64,000 bases of DNA from Diphasiastrum complanatum. Its lineage: Eukaryota > Streptophyta > Lycopodiopsida > Lycopodiales > Lycopodiaceae. Both the position numbers and the translations under genes were made by a program. Below the pieces are notes generated by a model. That model was not told the origin of the DNA. It made no database searches and saw only the letters and a program-made list of their open reading frames with translations. This document shows, in pieces, positions 33,853-44,150 of the stretch. The stretch's first letter is position 1. Every line of letters begins with the position of its first letter. The stretch is taken from NCBI GenBank assembly GCA_029204225.1, contig CM055100.1:12363040-12427039 (forward strand). The letters are read 5' to 3'.

Positions 33853-35835
33853 TTAATCCTCTTCTAGATCTTCATTGTCTTTGGTTGACGATAGTGTCAA
33901 ATTAGCTTGTGCCTTCTCAACAACTTTGGTGGGTATTTTGATGTTCTTCAGTTGATTTGGATGTCGTCTTGGCCGCCAACTCCACAACACAATGGAAACA
34001 GGCTCCCAACGCTGTAGATCACAAGGATTGCTTCTCCATTGCTTAGTCCAACAATTCTTATATCTTTCGACATCAGAAGCATTGCCTCTACAAATGGGAG
34101 CCCAATATTGAACAAGCACTTTCATGAAGTTTGGTGATGTCTTTTGTTGGTTTACATCCGAAAGGGTAACACCTAGCCAAATTGGATATAGTTTGTTGTT
34201 GGGGCGCACCAGCACAAATTGGAATTTATGCACATCAATATGAGGCTTGAATGGCACCTTCGGTTTCTCCTTCAATGGACCACAATAGTGTTATTCATCT
34301 TCCTCTTCTTCATCTTCTATCAAGCTAGTTGGATTGTCAATATTAACATCCATCCATCTCATCCTAGGCCAAAAACCATCCATCAGATGAACATGACTCT
34401 CAATTATTTCATCTGAATTTCAAATGTTGATAATATTCTCCCAATATGCAATTACAGGCAAAATAAAATATCTATAATTTGGATTGACATGTCTGTTTTC
34501 CATATATTTCTTCCAAAATGAAATATGCTTATTTATTCCATCAACAATCATAATTTGGTCCTTGAGGGTCAACAAAAGTGGTAATGCATGAGGATCTCCT
34601 TTAGGCAACATTGGACAACCGTTTGTGTCTTGCTTCCATAATTGTATTCCATCTTGTGGTTTCCAAATTTTCATTGTAGGATTCTTCATGTATTGCATGA
34701 CAGGAATGTCGTCTCTAACGAAAAAGCGAAATTGTAGAGGTTTTTTGTGGCCGACCAATGTGTCTCCTGCATCACATAAATAATCTTCAATACAACCTTT
34801 GAAATTTGGTACTTCTTGCATTAAGTATGGTACAGGATGAAGGCATGAACTCTCAATGAACGCATTCATCAAATGGGAAAAAGTGAATACACAAGCCGTC
34901 CGTAGCTTCTCTAACAGTCTGCTAAACATTGCATCGACATCTTCATGTCTGTGGCCCACCATTAAGAACCCAACATGTACCATTTCAAAAATTTTCCTTG
35001 TGGTAAGAAGGGAGAGAAATGCAAACATGTATCTATTTTTGTTCTCGCTACCACAATTATCAAGTTGTAAGTAGAGAGTTCTTGGCAATGCTTTAAAGTG
35101 ACCATTTTCACTCAAAGAATGACTTATGTTCATGGGCGTATCTGTGATTTTTGTTAATGAATTTTCTGCTCTGTTTCGTATTTGTTGGTGAAAATCGAAC
35201 GCATGCCTCACCAATAGTCCTCCAAAAATGGATTGTTGTGGCACACCTCTAAGATTGAGATCGCCTTTTCCATCCTTATCTGGAAGCTCTAAGTGTCTCA
35301 AACATCGTGCTAGTGATCCAATTGTAAAATTTGGATCAGATGAACAATATCCCATTGCAAAATGACCGTATGCACCTTTTCCATGTCCATGTGTTAGCAT
35401 TCCTCTTAAGGATAGAGGGAGTTGCATCACACGACTTAAACTTTTTGGATGTGGCTCTAGTCGTGGTATGCATGTCTTCATCTGGTCCATTTTGTCATGT
35501 ATAATGCACAAGTTCTTCCTAGGCTCACAACAACCTTTTTGCTTCTAGGAATAGTACAAGTTGTGACTTGGGCAAGCATATGTTTTCTCCTTTCCATGAA
35601 TATTCTTGCTCGCTCTCCAACAACCTTTGTGGATTCTAACCTCATTTTTAATGTCGTGCATATGTCAAGATCCATGTTTCAACAGTTTGTAACAATGTGC
35701 ATGTGGACATATTCATGAGATTGCTTTGGTTCATAGATCTTGACAAATGAGGTCCATCAAGGTCATTACTTGGTGTCATAGCCACGATTAGACACATGAT
35801 TTTATTCAAGGCCTCCAATTGAAAGCCCATCATTC
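33853..35835 (-). pseudogene. DUF7869-type protein gene, transposase-like, decayed
   Basis: The main frame (35,511-34,420, 363 residues) carries the hallmark pair of this family: LYLQLDNCGSENKNRY (D151) and VGFLMVGHRHEDVDAMFSRL (residues 181-200). Asp/His-rich motifs like these suggest a DDE/RNase H-like nuclease. Codons upstream in another frame extend it: HKGCWRASKNIHGKEKTYAC, then a TAG, then KQKGCCEPRKNLCI, with paired Cys/His that may bind zinc. Downstream, after a frame break and an acidic EDEEEEDE run, an open frame (34,275-33,853) continues with YWAPICRGN, WTKQWRSNPCDLQRWEP and IVLWSWRPRR. Length and arrangement fit one gene of ~650 residues with a few lesions. Its biological role is not known; mobile origin is inferred. 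Confidence 0.68.
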
Positions 35836-36639
35836 AACTAGTAATAATGCATCCCGAACTTAGTCTTTCCATTGTCATATCTCATGAACATTGGCAAAAA
35901 AAATTCCTCCAAATGGACTAAAAATATATACGATAACATTTTGCAAAGAAAACTTTAATATATACAAAATTTAACAAAGACAATTTATTATATGCTAAAC
36001 AATTACATTTTCATCATACGAGTAATTCATAGCTAATTTAATATCAACTTAATTTAGAGACCCTTTCTTCTTGTATACTGAGTTACACAATTAGTAGGTT
36101 ATACATCCTAGCAATGCCATCTGAGCAACGTCAAGAAAGGAGCAAGCTCCCAAGATGTCGCTACGTAGTGGCTAGGTTTCAAGTATGTGCCTTGCCGGTC
36201 ATAGTCACCAACTCCACCCACACATTGTGTTGCGATGGAAAAGACTTATTTTAGACAGTTGCTTTAGTAAATGTAGACGTAGTTCTCACTAAGCATATTA
36301 TAATTTCCTACAATTATCAATGAATTGCTATTTGATTTGTTCAATTGTTTTTTTATGCTGCTTTTAGATTTGTGAGTGATAATATGATTATTTAGGTTTT
36401 TTTTGGGAATTGATACGATATTGACAGTAGGAGCCTTTAATTGTTTTGTGTATAAATCGATGGATCGAATGACTGATTGAGTGAGGTCATGCTACTTTTA
36501 ATCCCTCTCAAGTATAATTGTTTTAGGGGTTTTGTCTTGCTAGATGGAAGATGATGCATTGTGCATTGTTGCTACTACATTCTGCTACATTCGGAATGGT
36601 TTTGAGTTTAGGGTTTAGGCATGTGTTTAAGATTTTTAA
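35836..36639. other. Region between DUF7869-type gene and copia RNase H
   Basis: AT-rich, no domain seen. It could hold the 5' part or promoter of the gene to its left. Confidence 0.4.
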
Positions 36640-36808
36640 TGTGGATGTTGATTCCAAGTGGATAGATCCACCACAGGATATGTATTCCAGTTTTGTGGTA
36701 GTTGCTTTTCCTGGTCTAGTAAGAGGCAGAGTACAATTGCTCTTTCCACCACAGAAGCAGAGTATAAGGCAATGTGTAGTGCAGCACAGGAAGCTATATG
36801 GTTGAGAC
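36640..36808 (+). pseudogene. Copia RNase H, left half, split by element H
   Basis: [20 protein letters not shown] and [20 protein letters not shown] are typical copia RNase H. The frame resumes after element H at 41,683 as RQILEEIGMKQ, so the codons rejoin once one copy of GAGAC is removed. The host copia is older than element H. Confidence 0.88.
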
Positions 36809-37675
36809 TATTGAAATTTCCAGAATTCACACGTGTGGAGAATGTCCACAAGAGTGACTGATCTTGATTAAGCTTTGTGATTGGCACAGTACCCTGATTC
36901 TAGATTGATCAACAAAATCTAGTTAAGAAGAAATGGCTAATTCACAATCTAGCATGCTAATCAACAGAATATAATAGCAATGAATCAAAGAATGAATAAA
37001 AGTACAAGATTTCAGTGTATGAGCATTAGCCTCAACACGAGTTAGAGAGAGAAAGCTAGAGAGATAACAAATAAAACAGTTTAGATCCAACCAAGCATGA
37101 GATAGCTACAAACCTTTGGTTCTTCATTACTTTGTGAATGAGAATTATATGTACATATATAGGAGAGCCAAAATTCTTGGTACTCCTTGCATTCAATGCA
37201 CATCCTACACCTATTCAAGTGCAAACAACTATTAACTTGACACCTAACTACTAGCATGCATAGGTTGCACCTAACTTCTACTTACTTTCTCCAAATGGTA
37301 ATCTCTCAACTAGCCATGTACAAATCTACATGCATGTGTCCATTAGAGTGATCGCATGCTTTGCATGTCACTATGAAAACTTAGGACATTATGCATTTAT
37401 TGTGGCTCGAGTTTCTACAAGGTCATAATTGACCAATTCCATGTGAATCTCTATATGCATGTCAAACTAGACATTGTTAACATTATTGCATATCATACTA
37501 GACCAACTAAACTTTGTGCATGTCACTAGAATTTGATCTACCTAACCCAAACTCGCCCTATTCTACAAGGATATGTGCTCAATTCACATACCTTGGATAT
37601 GTACAAAATATGTACATGGGTAGGATCCCCCAAACATTAACAACAGATGATAGATATGTTTTACAATTTTTAACA
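36809..37675 (-). repeat. 3' LTR of copia element H
   Basis: 867 bp. The outer end reads TATTGAAA instead of TGTTAAAA, a decayed terminus. It carries CACACGTGTG at 36,828-36,837 and a TATA-like run near 37,150. The catgcatgtgtccatt and catgcatgtcac wording is shared with LTR F. Confidence 0.93.
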
Positions 37676-38294
37676 CTCCTCCTTAAAACATATATATCTG
37701 ATGTTGGTGAAGATCCTTTGAGTTTGGATTCTTTGCTTTGCATTTGAAGTGAAGATGAACAAAGAATCCATCATAGCAGTATGCTTACCAAATCCATGAT
37801 AAGTCTCTTTGATAAAAATCTTTTCCAAATGCCTTTGAAAAATATTCCACCAACCTGCTACTATGCCAATGTACCTCTTGCATGTCTGATGTCAATCCTG
37901 GGTATGCAAACTCCACATGCATGAAGTTGGCTGCAAGAAAAACTGAAAAAACCGAGGCTTCCATGCCTCATCATGACCACAAAGATCATACATATCAAGA
38001 TTGTACCATGAGCAATTTTCAAGATTAAGCATACAAGCTTCACTAGTCCAAAAAATATGAACTCTATCCAAATGGATCTAATCTTGAAACCATACTCAAA
38101 CTTGATCAAATTAAGGCTAAATACTTTCTTGAGGGTGTAAGTGTCCTCAATGGATGCTTCACTTAACCTCACAAGAAGTTTACAATATGCCTCAATACAT
38201 TAAAAAACTCCTTTTTTCAAACTATGAGTACTAAACTCATACTTGCTCTTACTCAATTTACGAGCATACAAATGATGGTACAACATCTTGCTTT
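37676..38294 (-). pseudogene. Element H: degenerate 3' internal region
   Basis: On the element strand a piece similar to the RNase H tail (YFSKAFGKDFYQRDL, compare DIFTKALGKDLF of copia B) lies at about 37,800. The rest is unrecognised. RT and most of RNase H are missing. Confidence 0.55.
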
Positions 38295-39587
38295 CTAGAC
38301 ACTTGATCTTTGAGATAAGCAAATCTCAATTAAGCAAGATACATCATTAATCGAAGAAAAAGAACAATAGGTGAGTAAAACAAAATGAATACCACCTTTA
38401 CTTTTCTTTTCTTTTCCATGAAATAAGATAAAAAAGGACTCGGCCTTGTAAAATGATGAAGATCTCCTTGGACATGCATGTTGAGGATACTCCTCCTCAA
38501 ACCTTGACCTCATCACAACTTGATTACTTGCCATAGTAATGACTTGTGATGCACTATGACACACTGTGCTCTCGGCCACTTCCAAGATAGAAAATAGATC
38601 TTCAAAATCAAGAACTTCTCCATGCTCAAACACCTTTGAGATAGAGAGTGTAAAGGCTATGTAGCCTTCCTTGGTGGATAAGCATCCAACCATGATCCAC
38701 AGACTAGGATCACCATCCTTCTTTCTTTCCAAGAAACCACATACAAAGCAATAGTCTTCAAGAACACTGAGATATACAACCTTAGGCTTATAACTGAACA
38801 AGACTTCATAAAGTGCACTCCTTCCATTAGCTTCATAACTCCATAAAGTTTTGCATGACGGAACATACACATGCACCAAAAAATTTGAAGAGACAAGACA
38901 CAGCCAAATGTAACTTGTGGATCCATCAATAGTACATGCAAAGAAAGAAACACCTTCCTTGCTTACTGATAAAGAAAGATGAACATCGGAATGTTCCAAC
39001 TCCATAGAATGTTCTGTCTTTTTAGAAGACATTAAATATGGATCCATAAGTGATTTTGCCATAGAATAAGCCACTCTTGGCTTGATCTCCTTGACTATAA
39101 TAGGCATAGACCTGAAGTTGGAAACATACAACTTCCTATGCCATAACTCCTCCTTGGAAACATAAGACATCAATGCAGCATCACATAAACTTGAATTTTC
39201 ATGCACATCTAGCTTGAAAATACCTGCATATTTAGATCCACTTGCAAGGATCTTATCTTCTTTCTTTATGAAACAACCATTGATATTGAAATCCAGTTCA
39301 TAACCATCATCTAACAACTTTCCTACACTAATCACACTCTTTGTGAGATTAGGCACATAGAGAACATTGGAAAGTGTAAAATTCATAGAAGATGTAAGTT
39401 TTAAGGAACAACTTCCAACACCTTCAATTGCACATGCATCACCAACTGCTGTGTATATTGATTTCTTAGGATCTAGAACAGATTCAATAGAGACAAAAGA
39501 ATCTTTGGAGAAACTCATATGAGTTGTTGCTCCACTATTAATATACCATGATACATCATTAAAAGGTAAAGAAGAAAAACTAGACAT
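38295..39587 (-). CDS. Element H polyprotein: dead protease plus remnant integrase, open frame
   Basis: A continuous 430-codon frame. The protease motif reads YINSGATTHM, so the catalytic Asp is Asn. The protease continues through IEGVGSCSLKLTSS and LYVPNLTKSVISVGKL. A pre-integrase module LWHRKLYVSNFRSM follows. The integrase part keeps EHSDVHL and a late ALYEVLFSYKPKV segment but lacks SDNGGEY and QNGVAERKN. The linker region FEEEYPQHACPRRSS follows, then sequence unlike RT. The frame has stayed open although catalytic residues are gone; whether it is translated is unknown. No start codon context stands out; the first Met is used. Confidence 0.7.
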   Translation of the reverse strand: MSSFSSLPFNDVSWYINSGATTHMSFSKDSFVSIESVLDPKKSIYTAVGDACAIEGVGSCSLKLTSSMNFTLSNVLYVPNLTKSVISVGKLLDDGYELDFNINGCFIKKEDKILASGSKYAGIFKLDVHENSSLCDAALMSYVSKEELWHRKLYVSNFRSMPIIVKEIKPRVAYSMAKSLMDPYLMSSKKTEHSMELEHSDVHLSLSVSKEGVSFFACTIDGSTSYIWLCLVSSNFLVHVYVPSCKTLWSYEANGRSALYEVLFSYKPKVVYLSVLEDYCFVCGFLERKKDGDPSLWIMVGCLSTKEGYIAFTLSISKVFEHGEVLDFEDLFSILEVAESTVCHSASQVITMASNQVVMRSRFEEEYPQHACPRRSSSFYKAESFFILFHGKEKKSKGGIHFVLLTYCSFSSINDVSCLIEICLSQRSSV

Positions 39588-40077
39588 CAGAAGATATGCC
39601 TCTCTACAACTTGCATGTGAGTCTTCTATGATACAACTGGTTTGAACTTCTTGTGTCTTCTTCTTGAAGTTAGAAGGATGAGCTGACTCATCTTCTATTC
39701 CACCATAGTCTTTGTTCTTTACTTTTTTCTTGGTGAAGGCATGAGAGTACTAGTTCTTACTCCTCTTTCTTGACTTGATCTCGGCTTCATGAAGGTTCTT
39801 TAGAGTCTCCCAAGTCTCCTTGGATGAGGTGCATGAACTAATCTCTCTCAACATCTCATTTAGAGATGTTCAATTTGATGATATGCAGAGCAATTCTTGC
39901 TCTCTTCTTGAATCTCTGAGCCTCATCAAAAGCTGCAGGTTCAACTTCAGTTCCAGTTACAATATCCATTACGCCATAGAGAATCAACAAGGATTCTATC
40001 CTATCCTTCCAAACTGAATAGTTAAAGGTGTATAGTCTTTCACTAGCTTGAAAGAGACAATCTCCTACAGATGCCAT
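39588..40077 (-). pseudogene. Element H: shortened gag
   Basis: From the ATG at 40,077 leftward, residues MASVGDCLFQASERLYTFNY then SVWKDRIESLLILYGVMDIV match the gag start of element I (MASINAYLLDTNERLNKTNY). It stops at 39,856, continues in another frame (SSKETWETLKN), then loses the middle of gag and the zinc knuckle before joining the protease frame. Confidence 0.8.
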
Positions 40078-40819
40078 GAATGTGAAGACTCTTGTAATTG
40101 GACTGCAATATGTTTGAGCTTGTTCCTATCTGACTTAGAGTTGCTGCTCTCTTTTACTATAGGTATTTTCAAAAAATGTACTACCTTCCTATGTGAAACA
40201 CATGCAACTGTATTTGAGATAGATCTCAAATATTCCACAAGACAAGCTAACTAGATCAGATACACAAAGTGGATTGAGACACTTTGGTTAGTTTGAATCC
40301 TACTTTTGGCAAGTGTGAAATGCAACAAAACAAAACACTATTGACACTCAGAAGGCTCAAAGGGTATTCAATTACTTCAAACTCAGTCTTGATCTTTAGT
40401 TTCTTGTGTAGGATGCTGAAAACCATGAATTCAGAACAAAGTAAAAAATTGATTCAAATCAAAATGTTGTCACTCAGATTTTGGACCTATTCTAATCCTC
40501 TTTAAGAGCTTATAACTCTTTCTAGACACTTCAAATTGATTTGGTTTCAGTTTCTATGGCTTTCCATCAAGCTATAACATTGCTATCTTTGGATCTATCA
40601 GCAAGGAAAACAAATGGACTAAAATTCTCTGATTTTCACACGTGCAAAATTCCAGAATTCCGTACTACCTCAATTCAGGTCTGAAAATTCAGTTCAGGTC
40701 TAATTTGATCCAATTACACTTCAGAGAAGGGTTAGAAAAAGTGCAAAACTGCTTTTTTGCTTGATGTAGCTTTCAGTTTCTTGTACAATCAGAGTTGTTA
40801 GCATGCAAAGCTTAATGTG
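40078..40819 (-). other. Element H 5' leader
   Basis: Untranslated leader between primer site and gag. No gene. Confidence 0.6.
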
Positions 40820-40831
40820 GCTCTGATACCA
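40820..40831 (-). promoter_or_regulatory. Primer binding site, element H
   Basis: TGGTATCAGAGC on the element strand, directly next to the 5' LTR. Confidence 0.93.
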
Positions 40832-41682
40832 TGTTAAAATTTCCAAAATTTACACATGTGGGGAATGTCCACAAGAGTGACTGATCTTGATTAAGCTTTG
40901 TGATTGGCACAGTACCTTGATTCTAGATTGTTCAACAAGATCTAGTTCAGAAGATATGGCTAATTCACAATCTAGCATGCTAATCAATAGACTATGATAA
41001 CAATGAATCAAAGAATGATTAAAAGTACAAGATTACAGTGTTTTAGCATTAGCTTCAACACGAGTTAGAGAGAGAAAGCTAGAGAGATAACAAATAAAAC
41101 AGTTTAGATCCAACCAAGCATGAGATAGCTACAAACCTTTGGCTCTTCATTACTTTGTGAATGAGAATGATATGTACATATATAGGAGAGCCAAAATTCG
41201 TGGTACTTCTTGCATTCAATGCACATCCTACCACTATTCAAGTCCAAACAACTATTAACTTGACACCTAACTGCTACCTAACTTCTACCTACTTTCTCCA
41301 AATGGCAATTTCTCAACTAGCCATGTACAAATCTACATGCATGTGTCCATTAGAGTGATTGCATGCTTTGCATGTCACTATGGAAACTTAGGACATTATG
41401 CATTTATTGTGGCTTGAGTTTTTACAAGGTCATAATTGACCAATTCCATGTGAATGTCTATATGCATGTCAAACTAGACATTGTTAACATTATTGCATAT
41501 CATACTAGACCAACTAGACTTTATGCATGTCATTGGAAGTTGATCTACCTAATCCAAACTTGCCCTATTCTACAAGGATATGTGCTCAATTCACATACCT
41601 TGGATATGTACAAAATATTTACATGGGTAGAATCCCCCAAACATTAACAACAGATGATAGATATGTTTTACAATTTTTAACA
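40832..41682 (-). repeat. 5' LTR of copia element H
   Basis: 851 bp, TGTTAAAAATTG ... AATTTTAACA on the element strand. A TATA-like tatatatgta lies near 41,180. The palindrome has decayed to acacatgtgg at about 40,852. Confidence 0.94.
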
Positions 41683-41719
41683 GAGACAAATCTTGGAAGA
41701 AATTGGCATGAAGCAGACT
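41683..41719 (+). pseudogene. Copia RNase H, continuation after element H
   Basis: Encodes RQILEEIGMKQ in frame with 36,640-36,808; it is cut by an LTR B fragment at about 41,720. Confidence 0.75.
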
Positions 41720-42282
41720 GCCAATGTAGAAAAATCAGCATCTACATACAAAATGAGATGCAAACTCTAAGAGATACTGATCAAACATGAACCAAAACGT
41801 AAAATATGTTTGTTGTCCATACAATTATAGTACCCTACTATGTTTCACACATGTGGAACCGAAAATAGCAAAGTATGAGCATTCTACACACAAGATTGCA
41901 AGATATCATCAAGAGAGTGCACCAATGAGTAGTAGAACCCAAAGAGAACCATGTATAATAATGAAATGAGAGATAGAAGAGAGAAGGCGAGTTACATACT
42001 TTTATAGAGTTTCCAAACCCTATTTGGCCACTTGGCTTTCCCTCCAAAATGTAAACCCTACTATTTTTGGGTCTAGATTCATTGTACCCAAAGTTCAAAT
42101 TTGAATCTCTCTCAAACTCGACTACCAACTTTCCCACACTTTCAAAAAGTGTTTATTGAATGTATTTTAAACTAATATAACTTCAAAAAGTTTATCTCCA
42201 AGTCTCAAATGAGTTTTGGCCTCTTATTGACAATTTACCAAAATGTGACTAAACTAGACTAAACTAGTTGAAATCTGTCACA
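41720..42282 (-). repeat. LTR of copia family B, lacking its last ~75 bases
   Basis: Same family as 10,434-11,060. The element-strand start TGTGACAGATTTC at 42,282 adjoins the histone-like pseudogene without a polypurine tract, so it is a 5' or solo LTR inserted there. The left end begins at tgccaatgtag and lacks the normal terminus. Confidence 0.82.
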
Positions 42283-42693
42283 TAAAGTACTCCGCAAATT
42301 TGTCGTATGTGTCCCGTAGCCTGAACACAATGTTGAAATCCTTGGGCATGATGGTCACCCTCTTGGCATGGACAACTGCAACAATAGTATCTGAAAAAAA
42401 ATTCACTTGGAAATCTTCATATGCAGTGTGCACGCCTCGATTGTCGTTATAGTCCATCTCACATCTGTAGGTAGATTTCTTGTAACCTATCTGATGGATC
42501 TTTGTATGTGAGCTTTCAGAATCAGAAGATTATTTGTCTTCTGCAGCTTTCAATATCCTTGAGCCAAGGTGGGTCTCGTCTTCTGCCCCTCGGCCTAGGA
42601 GGAGCCGGTGCTGGATGAGGCGGTGGTGGTGCATTTCCCGGACCCCCTCCTATGATTGGGATTCCATCAGAGTGGACTCGTGCTTCTGCCATT
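42283..42693 (-). pseudogene. Histone H3-like gene, frameshifted and cut by an LTR
   Basis: The strongest evidence is VVHAKRVTIMPKDFNIVFRL, which carries the nearly invariant end of histone H3 (HAKRVTIMPKD). It is preceded by AYEDFQVNFFSDTIVA, matching helix 2 (the AAEAYLVGLFEDTNLCA region). The ATG at 42,693 opens an atypical tail: MAEARVHSDG, a Gly/Pro-rich part, then PPRPRGRRRDPPWLKDIESC; the last residues may be the alpha-N start. A one-base frameshift near 42,525 separates tail and fold. After FRLR the frame reads DTYDKFAEYF, longer than normal H3, and ends in LTR B. The divergent tail and insertion-rich loop recall fast-evolving variants such as CENH3, but that is not shown; it could also be a decayed duplicate. 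Confidence 0.75.
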
Positions 42694-43312
42694 AGTATCC
42701 AATATCGGATCAGCACACGATGATGGATAACTCAGGTTCAGTGGTCAGGTCGAGCGCGTCGAACCGACACCTGAAATAGACCTAACCGATAGTTGGTAGC
42801 GAATGCACGCGCATGAGTAAAAGCTGATGGAAGGAAGTTTGCTTCGAGCACACTGAATCGATATCATATGGATATAGAGAACAACAAAAAATTTAAGCAA
42901 AAAATTTCAACGTTGTTTGTTTGTTTATATAGTGAAAATCCGAAATGATTGCAAACATGGTGGTTTGGATGTCCGAGGCTCGGATTACTTCGAGATATTC
43001 AGAGGCTTGTCAATCAAATCAAATTAAATATCAATCTTTCTTCAAAATAATTAGTCAATAATAACCACCACAATTAATAAAAACAAAAGTATGGTCACAT
43101 CTACAATTAATTCTATAAAAGTTATTGTTGAAATTGATAGGTTGAGCTATAAATATTTGACCTTGTTTATATCCAATCATAATAATTTCAAAAAATTCCA
43201 ACGGCCATTATTTCACCCAATAGCGAATCGACGCGCATATACTGAATGTGAAAACCAGAGAGGATATTCTCGCACGCTGAACCGATATTGGAAGATAATA
43301 TGAATGATCAAA
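42694..43312. other. Upstream region of the H3-like gene with a weak duplicated module
   Basis: Positions 42,790-42,870 and 43,217-43,296 share words in the same order: tagcgaat, acgcgcat, cgagcaca/cgcacgctg, ctgaa(t/c)cgatat. No other gene is seen. Confidence 0.45.
42924..42932 (-). promoter_or_regulatory. TATA box candidate for the histone H3-like gene
   Basis: CTATATAAA on the minus strand, about 235 bases before the ATG at 42,693, in a promoter-like context. Confidence 0.5.
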
Positions 43313-44150
43313 GCTTGACTCGATAACTTCTCCTTAGTTGTGGATAGTAATGAATATGATAAACGTAGCATGGCTGTCAGCGGAACCTATTAAGAACCCA
43401 ATGGACGATGATTTAGTTCCTTGGAAACATGCTCTAACTTATAATAAGGAGATTGAGTTGACTGATGAGCAGGTCCTATAGCAGATGGACCCAAATTGTT
43501 ATGGAATCAAGAAAGTACTAGCTCAACCATCGCAAAAGTCTACTATGGCGAGAGTCTCAAGGATAGATCCACCAAGGGCACCTGCGAACAAGAAGAATCA
43601 GTTGAAGCAATGCTACAACCAGGTAATCTGATGGAGTGATCTACCCTCCATAGCTACAATGGATGTTGATACTCGCAACCACGAGACGAATGTCACACCG
43701 GTTGCGATGAAAGACAACAAGGTCGAATTCACCAATATGACAAAAAAAGACACAAAGAAGGTGTTGGATTCCTTGAAGTCAATCAAAATGGACTCAGATA
43801 CAGTGTCATCTTCTATTCTAATGATGAAAAACCAAAGGATGACCAGTTGGGCTAAGATCAATATGCTGAAGGACGAATCTTGACGAGCACCAGTCCACGA
43901 GATGTCTGAAACCTTCAAGAATTATACCTTAGACGACATGGTAATTATGATGCTGCAAGCTCAGCGAGAACCTGATCAAAGTCAGACACCAGTGGAACAA
44001 GTCTTTGAGGGACCTGGGCGAACATAGCCAATGAACCTTGTCGAGCCAGGTGAAGAAGAAAAGATAGTGCATGTGGGAGAGCAGTTAACGCCCACAAAAT
44101 TCAAGAGACTACGATTATTGTTGGTGGAGTATAAAGACTATTTTGCCTAG
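43313..44150 (+). pseudogene. Gypsy polyprotein: region between gag and RT
   Basis: Broken frames encode a Lys/Asp-rich stretch and a pre-RT segment (EPGEEEKIVHVGEQ, KFKRLRLLLVEYKDYFA). I see no protease motif. It belongs to the pol that follows. Confidence 0.6.

Larger units (their letters stand above)
36809..41682 (-). mobile_element. Copia element H, non-autonomous, complete with target duplication
   Basis: The 5-bp duplication GAGAC is at 36,804-36,808 and 41,683-41,687. LTRs are at 40,832-41,682 (5') and 36,809-37,675 (3'), primer site at 40,820-40,831, and a purine tract (AAGGAGGAG on the element strand) at 37,676-37,684. Inside are a short gag, a protease with its catalytic Asp replaced, a shortened integrase-like region and no RT or RNase H core. 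It must have moved with enzymes of a relative. The LTRs differ by scattered substitutions and an indel of about 15 bases. Confidence 0.93.
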
